Positions 36,079 to 43,454 of a DNA stretch of 64,000 nt are shown piece after piece. Each line of letters begins with the position of its first letter. Position 1 is the stretch's first letter. The translations under genes were made by a program, and so were the position numbers. Location of the stretch: the NCBI GenBank assembly GCA_963710745.1, contig CAVQBP010000003.1:26389-90388 (forward strand), given 5' to 3'. The notes beneath the pieces were generated by a model, which ran no database searches, had not been told where the DNA came from, and saw only the letters and a program-made list of their open reading frames with translations. The DNA comes from CAVQBP01 sp963710745. Lineage in GTDB: Bacteria; Bacteroidota; Ignavibacteria; Ignavibacteriales; Ignavibacteriaceae.

Positions 36079-37125
36079 TTAAGCTATTGTAACATCCTTA
36101 TCAAGATAAACATCCTGAATAGTATTAAGAAGCTTAACGCCTTCTTCCATAGGTCTCTGGAAAGCTTTTCTTCCCGATATTAATCCCATGCCGCCGGCAC
36201 GTTTATTAATAACAGCAGTTTTTGCAGCTTCGGCAAAATCGTTTTCGCCTGAAGCCCCGCCGCTGTTAATTAATCCGGCTCTTCCCATATAATTGTTTAT
36301 TACCTGATAACGGCAAAGATCAATCGGATGATCGGTAGTTAAATCGGAATATACTTTTTTGTTTGTTTTGCCGAATTTAATGGCATTAAATCCGCCATTA
36401 TTTTCGGGCAGCTTTTGTTTAATTATATCAGCCTCTATTGTAACACCAAGATGATTAGCTTGCCCCGTTAAATCGGCTGCAACATGGTAATCTTTATCTT
36501 TTTTGAATTCCGGGTTTCTTAAATAGCACCATAAGATAGTTGCAAGACCTAATTCATGAGCATACTGGAAAGCCTGGCTAACTTCAATAATCTGTCTGCT
36601 GCTTTCTTCCGAACCAAAATAAATTGTAGCGCCAACTGCGGCAGCGCCCATATCATAAGCCTGCTCAACACTTGCAAACATAATCTGATCAAATTTATTA
36701 GGATAAGTTAAAAGTTCATTATGATTAAATTTCATAATAAAAGGTATCTTATGAGCGTACTTTCTTGAGTTCATTCCTAAAACACCCAGAGTTGATGCAA
36801 CTGCGTTACAACCGCCTTCAATTGCTAACTTGACAATATTTTCAGGATCAAAATATTGCGGGTTTGGTGCAAAAGAAGCTCCTGCTGTATGCTCAATTCC
36901 CTGATCTACCGGAAGAATTGAAAGGTAGCCGCTGCCGGCTAATCTTCCCGAAGAATAAATCCATTGCAGGTTTTTTAATACATTTATATTTCTGTCGGTT
37001 TGTGCAAATATTCTATCTACAAAATCCGGTCCCGGAAGATGTAGCTGCTCTTTAGGAAACTTAGCTTTATAAGTTAAAAGCGAATCAGCATCCTTTCCAA
37101 GTAATTCTTGAATTTTTTTAGACAT
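36079..37125 (-). CDS. fbaB: Class I fructose-bisphosphate aldolase (FbaB/DhnA type)
   Basis: Cleaves fructose 1,6-bisphosphate to glyceraldehyde 3-phosphate and dihydroxyacetone phosphate through a Schiff base. The 348-residue length matches E. coli FbaB. Family stretches: SILPVDQGIEHTAGASFAPN, HNELLTYPN, the candidate Schiff-base lysine K250 in NAIKFGKTNKKVYSD, and the phosphate-binding LINSGGASGEND and GGMGLISGRKAFQRP. The start is supported by homology. It joins enolase and PEPCK as central-metabolism genes scattered through the window. Confidence 0.93.
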   Translation of the reverse strand: MSKKIQELLGKDADSLLTYKAKFPKEQLHLPGPDFVDRIFAQTDRNINVLKNLQWIYSSGRLAGSGYLSILPVDQGIEHTAGASFAPNPQYFDPENIVKLAIEGGCNAVASTLGVLGMNSRKYAHKIPFIMKFNHNELLTYPNKFDQIMFASVEQAYDMGAAAVGATIYFGSEESSRQIIEVSQAFQYAHELGLATILWCYLRNPEFKKDKDYHVAADLTGQANHLGVTIEADIIKQKLPENNGGFNAIKFGKTNKKVYSDLTTDHPIDLCRYQVINNYMGRAGLINSGGASGENDFAEAAKTAVINKRAGGMGLISGRKAFQRPMEEGVKLLNTIQDVYLDKDVTIA

Positions 37126-37322
37126 TTCTACTCCATTTCAGTTTTATTTAGGAATCAGTTCCAATTAGATTTAAAAAAATCAAATTCAAATCTTAAAAAT
37201 AATAGTTAATCACCTGTGATTCAATTTAAAAAGCATTAATATTTTTAAAATTATTCAATCGGCAATTATAACTATGCCAGACCCCGCTTAAAAATGAATA
37301 CAGGGCTTTATTTTATGAATAA

Positions 37323-38309
37323 TTATTTATTGTGGGGAAATAAGCTGATTAAATTCTTTATTAATTTGAAAATGCTTACGGCATGGTACCTGGAATTCTC
37401 GATAAACAGTCTTCCTGTATCCATTCCGCCGCAAACTACGCCGGCTAAAAATATTCCCTCTTTGTTAGTTTCAAATGTATCCGGATTGTAGCAGGGCAAT
37501 TTGTCATTTGGAGAAATTTCAATTCCAATCTTTTTCAGGAATTCAAAGTCAGAATGATAACCGGTCATTGCAAAGACAAAATCATTTGGAATTGTAATTA
37601 ATCCGTCAGGTGTTTGTATATCAACTTCATTTTCTCTTATTTCAACAAGATTAGAATTGAAATATGCTTTTATTGAACCTTCCTTAATTCTGTTTACGAT
37701 ATCGGGTCTTACCCAGTATTTAACACTTTCTTTTATTTCATTTTCCCTTATAACCATAGTTACTTCAGAACCTCTCCTGTAAGTTTCCAACGCAACATCA
37801 ACGGCAGAATTAGCGGCACCTACTACAACGATTTTTAAATACGCATAAGGATGCGCTTCATTAAAATAGTGTTTTACTTTTGCCAGATTTTCTCCCGGGA
37901 TATCCAGGTAATTAGGGAAATCATAAAAACCGGTAGCAAGAATTAAATATTTACAAAAATAAGTTCCTTTATTAGTTACAACCGAATAATTTTCTTTTTC
38001 ACCTGTTATATCCAGGACATTTTCATAAGTATTAACATTCAGATTCCATGAACCCTTTACTCTCCTGTAATATTCAAGAGCCTCTCTCCTTGTCGGTTTG
38101 TCGCCATGAGAAACAAAAGGAACATCTCCAATTTCAAGTCTTTCTGATGTTGAGAAAAAAGTCATGTTAGTCGGGTAATGAAAAATCGAATTTACAAGAC
38201 ATCCTTTTTCAATAATTAAGTGGGAAAAATCATTCTTAACGGCTTCGATACCGCAGGCCAGACCTATCGGACCAGCACCTATTACTATAATATCAAATTT
38301 ATTTTTCAT
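37323..38309 (-). CDS. YpdA-family FAD/NAD(P)H-dependent oxidoreductase (bacillithiol disulfide reductase-like)
   Basis: A 328-residue flavoprotein of the thioredoxin-reductase-like superfamily, without the CxxC pair of true thioredoxin reductases. The FAD-binding stretch is IIVIGAGPIGLACGIEA and the NAD(P)H-binding stretch is VVVGAANSAVDVALE. FHYPTNMTFFSTSERLEIG and GIFLAGVVCGGMDTGRLFIE fit the YpdA family, whose characterised members reduce bacillithiol disulfide. Bacillithiol genes are not visible here, so the thiol substrate is inferred. Confidence 0.85.
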   Translation of the reverse strand: MKNKFDIIVIGAGPIGLACGIEAVKNDFSHLIIEKGCLVNSIFHYPTNMTFFSTSERLEIGDVPFVSHGDKPTRREALEYYRRVKGSWNLNVNTYENVLDITGEKENYSVVTNKGTYFCKYLILATGFYDFPNYLDIPGENLAKVKHYFNEAHPYAYLKIVVVGAANSAVDVALETYRRGSEVTMVIRENEIKESVKYWVRPDIVNRIKEGSIKAYFNSNLVEIRENEVDIQTPDGLITIPNDFVFAMTGYHSDFEFLKKIGIEISPNDKLPCYNPDTFETNKEGIFLAGVVCGGMDTGRLFIENSRYHAVSIFKLIKNLISLFPHNK

Positions 38310-38526
38310 ATTCCGTTTTTATTTAACATGTGCCTGCCGCCCTGGAGGTGACTGGTGCATAAATTAATTTATTTTGCTTTACAAATTTAAATATTTATTA
38401 AATAAAAATGAGAATGGAAAAAACTTTTGATAATATGATATGAGGGAGAGCAAAAATTATGACTTCACCTAAATAAAATAAATAGACCTCGGAATTTCGT
38501 AAATCTCTGCGATTTTTCAAAAATTT

Positions 38527-38934
38527 TCATTTGAGAATCTGCACTATAGCAGAAGCTGCAACTTTATCAGAATCGTTTAAAAGGTAAACCTTGTAAAAAC
38601 CCGGTTTGTCAAGTTTCATATCACTTTCATCATTTTCTGAAAAGAAAACATACTTCATGTCCGGATTTATTGTAAAATTAAATTTTTTATAAATATTAAA
38701 AGAGTGACTAATAGTGTCCCACATATCAAACCGTATATGGACATGTTTTAGACCAAGTTCATGACTACTTTTAACCATAACGGTTATATCGCCTATAGGG
38801 AAAGTATCATTTATTCCGATTTCACCTTTTTCCTGATCATATCGTTCACAAAAATACATTACCGGACTGCTCTGTGCTTTTAACAGAGAAGATACAAGTA
38901 AAAAAAATAATAAGAAAAGAAATTGTTTTTTCAT
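38527..38934 (-). CDS. Secreted protein of unknown function
   Basis: Not recognised. The 135-residue product has a clear signal peptide (FLFLLFFLLVSSLLKAQ). The mature part is predicted to be mostly beta strand, with one cysteine and a region HVHIRFDMWDTISHSFNIY. It ends in AASAIVQILK. It is a single gene with no obvious partner and is divergent from the HAD gene. Confidence 0.6.
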   Translation of the reverse strand: MKKQFLFLLFFLLVSSLLKAQSSPVMYFCERYDQEKGEIGINDTFPIGDITVMVKSSHELGLKHVHIRFDMWDTISHSFNIYKKFNFTINPDMKYVFFSENDESDMKLDKPGFYKVYLLNDSDKVAASAIVQILK

Positions 38935-39020
38935 TTAATTGATCTTTTTGTGTGTTATAAATTTAATCCCTACTTTTCAAATAAAAATAATAATTTTTTA
39001 ATTGACTCTGTAATCTTTAA

Positions 39021-39686
39021 ATGGTAAAAACCAACAACTCTAAAATTAATAATATAAAGCATGTCGCCTTTGATCTTGACGGAACATTGATTAATTCCGG
39101 CAGCACTATTTATAAAGCAACTTCAAAAGCTCTAAATGCTCTAAATATTAAAACTGTAATTAAGGAAAAAGAATTCAATAGAATGATTGGGGCTCACTTT
39201 ATAAATATCTTTAATGAACTAAAGATCGTTGTGAACGACTTTGAGCAATTTATAGATATTTACAAAGGATTTTATTTTGAATTTATTGATGATTCGAAAT
39301 TCTATCCCGGCATTGTAGAAATCTTACAATACTTACAGCAAAAGAAAATTTATATATCACTTTTAACAACAAAAGGCCAGGACCAAACTGAAAAAATTAT
39401 TAAACATTTTAATTTAGATAATTATTTTAATTTTTTAATGGGAAGAAGGAATGGAATAGAAAATAAACCATCAGCCGAACCATTGTTGTATATTTGCCGG
39501 GAAATAAATACAAAACCTGAAGAAACTCTGATGGTAGGTGATACTGAACTGGATATAATGTGCGGAAAAAATGCGAATGCCTCTACCTGCGCAGTAACCT
39601 ATGGATACAGGACAAAAGAAAAACTTGAAGCACAAAGGCCGGATTACATTATTTCAGACTTATTAGAATTGAAAGAAATTATTTAG
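39021..39686 (+). CDS. HAD-superfamily hydrolase (phosphoglycolate phosphatase-like)
   Basis: A 221-residue HAD subfamily IA phosphatase. The nucleophile is D18 with D20 in AFDLDGTLINSG; motif II is SLLTTKG; the lysine lies near NKPSAEPLLYI; motif IV is MVGDTELDIMCGKNA. The alpha-helical cap spans about residues 30-95. These features match Gph-like enzymes that hydrolyse small phosphate esters; the natural substrate is unknown. It is a stand-alone gene, convergent with the TonB-domain genes. Confidence 0.82.
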   Translation: MVKTNNSKINNIKHVAFDLDGTLINSGSTIYKATSKALNALNIKTVIKEKEFNRMIGAHFINIFNELKIVVNDFEQFIDIYKGFYFEFIDDSKFYPGIVEILQYLQQKKIYISLLTTKGQDQTEKIIKHFNLDNYFNFLMGRRNGIENKPSAEPLLYICREINTKPEETLMVGDTELDIMCGKNANASTCAVTYGYRTKEKLEAQRPDYIISDLLELKEII

Positions 39687-39733
39687 TAAGCTTTCTTAAA
39701 ATATAGAAATATGTACTTTCCATTTAAAGGGGT

Positions 39734-40408
39734 CTATTGATCAATGACAAGATATCTCAAAACCATCGACATCCAGATACTTCTCGTTAACCCATTTTCT
39801 ATTGCCGGAGTAAATTTTAATTTATTTATATAATCTACAGCAGCGGAATCCAGTATCTCGGAACCTGATGTTTTTTCGATAATGACCCTGTCAACATCGC
39901 CTTCTTTACTTATTAAAAACCTAACTTTTACTTTCCCTTCGATATTTTTTTTAACAGCTTCTGAGGGATAAACAGGATGATCACCATTTATTATTTCCGG
40001 TTTAGTAAATGAAAATACCTGGTTAGAAACCGAAGTGTTTTGATCAACTACAATAGCTTTGTAACTGATCTTAACCGGCTTTTTCCCCTTAAAAAGCACA
40101 AAATCCTTCTCTCCGAATTCTTTAAATGAAATATCTGAACCGGAAAGGACACTATTTAGTACATCTTTAATATGGCTGCTCTTAATCCGGCAGGTAATAT
40201 TTTTATTATCGACTAAATTATCCGTGTATATAAAATTTATACCTGCTTGAGCATGGATTTCATCAAGAACGGAGCGCAAAGGTTCTTCATTGCAGATTAG
40301 AGATATATTCTTTCCGCTGAAAGATTGACTTAAATAAGTGCCAGATAAAATAATTGAACAAATAAGGATTAAAAAAGTCAGCCTTACAGTAATGATTATT
40401 TTCATCAT
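39734..40408 (-). CDS. Periplasmic protein with STN domain fused to a TonB C-terminal domain
   Basis: A 224-residue exported protein. Residues 1-28 form a signal peptide or anchor; residues of about 32-107 form a secretin/TonB short N-terminal (STN) domain (EEPLRSVLDEIHAQAGINFI); residues of about 145-222 form a TonB_C domain (YPSEAVKKNIEGKVKVRFLI, SGSEILDSAAVDYINKLKF). STN domains normally sit at the N-terminus of signalling TonB-dependent receptors and touch FecR-type regulators; TonB_C normally contacts receptors. Having both in one small protein is uncommon. It starts 5 bp after the stop of the upstream TonB-domain lipoprotein gene. Confidence 0.8.
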   Translation of the reverse strand: MMKIIITVRLTFLILICSIILSGTYLSQSFSGKNISLICNEEPLRSVLDEIHAQAGINFIYTDNLVDNKNITCRIKSSHIKDVLNSVLSGSDISFKEFGEKDFVLFKGKKPVKISYKAIVVDQNTSVSNQVFSFTKPEIINGDHPVYPSEAVKKNIEGKVKVRFLISKEGDVDRVIIEKTSGSEILDSAAVDYINKLKFTPAIENGLTRSIWMSMVLRYLVIDQ

Positions 40409-40413
40409 CTTCT

Positions 40414-41247
40414 TTAGAATACCGATAAAGAATCAATTTTTGCATCCAGACCTAAATCATTAATCATATCGGGATATTTAGTTTCAACAAATTTCTTGAT
40501 TTTTGATAATATGATCTCTTTTTCTAGAATTGTTACCCTGTTGTTGGAATGAGTACTCTTAATATACTGGATATCAGATTTAAGAGAATTTTTTAATTCT
40601 TCTTTTATGAGATCTAAATTATTAAAATCAGGAAAACGTTGAATAAAATCTTGGAATAGTAAAAAAGATAATGGCCATGAATTCCAATCATTTTTCCATT
40701 CGTTATAAAGACCCGGTTCAATAACCAATCCGATAACGTGATTATAATTAAACATGTCCCTCATCTTAGAAATAAAATAATCGTGCATTTTAAGAATCTC
40801 TTTTTCAATGGCAATTCTATCATTAGGAGAAGCTTTAGCAATTTGATTATATAAATCAGTTATATCTTCAACATAGTCATTTGCATCCCATTTTTGATTA
40901 GAAAATTCAAATTTTATCTCCAGCGCCATTCTAGAATTAATCGGTTCACCATTTATTCTTGCCGGATTAAAAATAAAATTTTTACTGTACTCAACTGCAG
41001 CGCTATCCAAAATTCCTATCCCTGAAGATTTAAGAATTGTTGAACGCTCAACAGACCCGTTTTTTGAAATATAAATAATAACTTTCGGTGTTCCCGAATA
41101 TGATTTCTCCAAGGCTTCCATCGGGTAAAACAACCTTGGCTCACTTTTTAAAGAAGGGGGTGTATAATTTTCAGAATTTTCAATGTAATGTCCGCAGCCC
41201 ATAATGAATAAAGTGAGAGATAAAATGAACAGACTTAAGCATTTCAT
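40414..41247 (-). CDS. Lipoprotein with TonB C-terminal-like domain and a novel C-terminal half
   Basis: A 277-residue lipoprotein with lipobox cysteine C18 (LTLFIMGC). Residues of about 36-115 form a TonB_C-like domain (YPMEALEKSYSGTPKVIIY, SSGIGILDSAAVEYSKNF). Residues 116-277 are helical and unrecognised, with many charged residues. It is the third gene in the order sigma factor, FecR, this gene, STN-TonB protein. Its role is probably envelope signalling or energy coupling rather than transport by itself, which is an inference from context. Confidence 0.72.
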   Translation of the reverse strand: MKCLSLFILSLTLFIMGCGHYIENSENYTPPSLKSEPRLFYPMEALEKSYSGTPKVIIYISKNGSVERSTILKSSGIGILDSAAVEYSKNFIFNPARINGEPINSRMALEIKFEFSNQKWDANDYVEDITDLYNQIAKASPNDRIAIEKEILKMHDYFISKMRDMFNYNHVIGLVIEPGLYNEWKNDWNSWPLSFLLFQDFIQRFPDFNNLDLIKEELKNSLKSDIQYIKSTHSNNRVTILEKEIILSKIKKFVETKYPDMINDLGLDAKIDSLSVF

Positions 41248-41308
41248 AATAAACCTCCCCGGTTAAATAAAATTTTAATTTATTAATTAAAAGAAATAAA
41301 CATGTTAT

Positions 41309-42349
41309 TTATTGATTAAGATCTTTTGTTTTAATAATGTAATTCTCATTTTGTTTTTCAAAATCAAGTCCTAAAGCCATACAGACCATAGATACTGCGC
41401 TGTCGGCATTACCATTCTTAAAAGAACCGGTTAAGGTATTAGTAATTAAGCTGTCAGCCTGAAAGGAAATGTTTATATTATAACGTTTTTCCAAATCAGT
41501 TACAATTTCTTTGACTGGAGTCCTGTAAAATACAAGGTTACCTTTCATCCAGCCAAGAAAATAACCTGCATCAACTTCTTTAGGCAAAGTAGGTTCGGAA
41601 TTTTTACTGATTGTGCTTAATTGATCTTTAACAAGATAAATGCCTTTGCTGTTTATATCCTTTGGAGAAAAAGAAACTCTGCCTTCTTTAACAACTACTC
41701 TCGTATTCTCATTCCGCGATAAAACATCGAATTTTGTTCCCAGTACAGTAATTTTTGCATTTTCCGTTGTAATAATAAAAGGATTCTTATTTTTAGCTAC
41801 AGAAAAGAAAGCCTCGCCGGTTAATGAAATTTTACGTTCTCCGTTGCTGAAATCCTTTTTTTCTCCCTCAGATTTTAGAAGAAATTTAATGCTGCTTCCG
41901 CCGTTTAAAAATACGACTGAACCATCGGGAAGCTTAATATTCTTATATTCATTATTTGAAGTGCTGATTACATTTAGCCTTGGTTCAGCAACATCTCTAG
42001 TTAAGAAAAGGATACCTAAGGCGATAATACCAAGAATAAAAACACTAACAATGGCCGGCTTAAGTACTGAGACCCGTAACGGGAATAATTTTTCAAAGAA
42101 AGATTCTCCAAACTCAGGTTTTTCAAGATTTCTTAATCTTTCATTTAATTTTGCCCATTCAGTATCAATATTAAATAATTGCGGAAATTCGTTAAGACCA
42201 GATGCCGACCATGTTTCTTTTAATTTTTCAAATTCATTTCTGTTTTCAATCGAATCAGCGAGCCAGCTATCCAGGACTAGTCTTTCATTTCCTGTTATAT
42301 TGCCGGTAATCTCTTTAATACAAAGTTTTTGATATTGCTTATTTATCAT
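41309..42349 (-). CDS. FecR-family anti-sigma factor
   Basis: A 346-residue inner-membrane regulator. The N-terminal cytoplasmic part (about 1-90) carries the DUF4880-like sigma-binding region with LVLDSWLADSIENRNEFEKL. One membrane helix follows near residues 95-115 (VSVFILGIIALGILFL). The periplasmic FecR domain (about 120-225) contains YKNIKLPDGSVVFLNGGSSI and ITVLGTKFDVLS. A C-terminal DUF4974 domain (about 270-340) includes IVTDLEKRYNINISFQAD. It is immediately downstream of an ECF sigma gene, which it would restrain or activate in response to an envelope signal. Confidence 0.93.
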   Translation of the reverse strand: MINKQYQKLCIKEITGNITGNERLVLDSWLADSIENRNEFEKLKETWSASGLNEFPQLFNIDTEWAKLNERLRNLEKPEFGESFFEKLFPLRVSVLKPAIVSVFILGIIALGILFLTRDVAEPRLNVISTSNNEYKNIKLPDGSVVFLNGGSSIKFLLKSEGEKKDFSNGERKISLTGEAFFSVAKNKNPFIITTENAKITVLGTKFDVLSRNENTRVVVKEGRVSFSPKDINSKGIYLVKDQLSTISKNSEPTLPKEVDAGYFLGWMKGNLVFYRTPVKEIVTDLEKRYNINISFQADSLITNTLTGSFKNGNADSAVSMVCMALGLDFEKQNENYIIKTKDLNQ

Positions 42350-42375
42350 ATTCTTTCCTTCTAAATGATAATACA

Positions 42376-42504
42376 GTTAAATGGACAGAAACCCTACTTT
42401 ATGGAAAATGGAAGATGGAAGATGTTCCCCGCTGAAGAAAAGTCGGCAATAATTGTTTACTTCCTACTCAGTGGATTTTTATATTTTCCTTTTCCATTTA
42501 ACAT
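42376..42504. repeat. Small inverted-repeat element with ATGGAAA/G heptamers
   Basis: GTTAAATGGA at 42376-42385 and TCCATTTAAC at 42493-42502 are a perfect inverted pair. Inside, three 7-bp units (ATGGAAA, ATGGAAG, ATGGAAG) run from 42401 to 42421. The right end TTTTCCATTTAACAT (42490-42504) is identical to the right end of the four-helix cassette at 19581-19595. It looks like an empty or decayed relative of that cassette, inserted between the FecR and sigma genes. Confidence 0.55.
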
Positions 42505-42529
42505 CTGGCTTCGCTTTATTTGTTATGGA

Positions 42530-43066
42530 CTATTTAAATGCCTTTCTTAAAAAATTAAATGCTTTGGACATCCGTTTCTCAACTGCTTTTATTGAAATAT
42601 TACATATTTCAGCTATTTCTTCATATTTGTAACCTTCAACTCTGCTTAAGATATAAACAGTTTTTACTTTTTCAGGTAAATTATTGATCTCTCTTTCCAC
42701 GTCGATTATAAGATCCCGCTTAGTTTCCTCATTATCAAAAGAACCTGGATTTTTTATATCTTCAATAGAGATTGTTTTAGAAAATCCTAACTTTAGATGG
42801 TTAATAATTAAATTGTTAAGCGATTTATACAGGTAAGCTTTTACAGATTTATCAGGATTTAAATTATGTCTTTTTATCCATATTCTGAAAAATAGTTCCT
42901 GAACAAGTTCTTTTGCCGAATCGGCAGAATGAAGCCGGTACCAGGCAAAACGAATGAGCTTGGGATAATATTTATAATATAAATTCTTAAAAGCAGAATG
43001 GTCATTATTAATAATAGCTTTTACAATCTGATCATCGGGTAAATCATTGTAATTTTGATCTGCCAT
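42530..43066 (-). CDS. ECF-type RNA polymerase sigma factor
   Basis: A 178-residue sigma-70 factor of the ECF group. Region 2 is at about residues 25-95 (FKNLYYKYYPKLIRFAWYRL, ELVQELFFRIWIKR) and region 4 at about 120-172 (LPEKVKTVYILSRVEGYKYE, EIAEICNISIKAVEKRM). It pairs with the FecR gene 180 bp downstream. The spacer between them holds a repeat element, and a MITE-like element sits 41 bp upstream of this start, probably within or beside its promoter. Targets likely include the TonB-domain genes or the GH9 gene. Confidence 0.93.
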   Translation of the reverse strand: MADQNYNDLPDDQIVKAIINNDHSAFKNLYYKYYPKLIRFAWYRLHSADSAKELVQELFFRIWIKRHNLNPDKSVKAYLYKSLNNLIINHLKLGFSKTISIEDIKNPGSFDNEETKRDLIIDVEREINNLPEKVKTVYILSRVEGYKYEEIAEICNISIKAVEKRMSKAFNFLRKAFK

Positions 43067-43454
43067 TATTAAAATACTTTATTTTAGATTGACTTTTGAA
43101 TTATATCCTAGTGTTCTGTAACTAAAATAACTCTATACGGCAGTCATGGTCCAAACCATGACTGGGATTTAATTTATTATTTATTTCTAAATGTTCCTGT
43201 CATTGACTGGTCCATGACAGCCACGTCGAATGTATAGAAGTATTGGTGACAGAACACTAGAATACCCCGGATAATTATTCATAAGAGTTGTTGAATCTAA
43301 AAAATTATTGATAATGTTTAATATCTTTTTAGATAATTTTTCAAAAATATTATTTATAAAAGTCCTCTATATCATCGCAGAGCTAAGCAATTTCGCACTG
43401 CGTACAAAGAGCCTGATTAAATTACAGGAAATTATTAAACAAAAATTTACAGAA
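43067..43454. other. Intergenic region between the sigma gene and the second GH9 gene
   Basis: No gene is supported. The left half is occupied by the MITE-like element at 43108-43260. The remainder, AT-rich, would hold the end of the GH9 transcript. A short stretch CTCTATATCATCGCAGAGCTAAGC shows no clear structure. Confidence 0.4.
43108..43260. mobile_element. 153-bp MITE-like element with 12-bp terminal inverted repeats
   Basis: CTAGTGTTCTGT (43108-43119) and ACAGAACACTAG (43249-43260) are perfect inverted ends, and the match continues imperfectly inward (CTATAC near 43132, TGTATAG near 43231). Two internal hairpins are present: CAGTCATGGT/ACCATGACTG at 43141-43164 and CTGTCAT/ATGACAG at 43197-43220. 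It has no coding capacity. It is non-autonomous if mobile; the TA next to GTG at each end would fit a TA-targeting transposase, but this is inference. Confidence 0.65.

Noticed and set aside
41640..42332. 230-codon plus-strand open frame
   Set aside because: Entirely antisense to the FecR gene, whose domains are clear; Phe/Ser/Leu-rich composition is that of a shadow frame.
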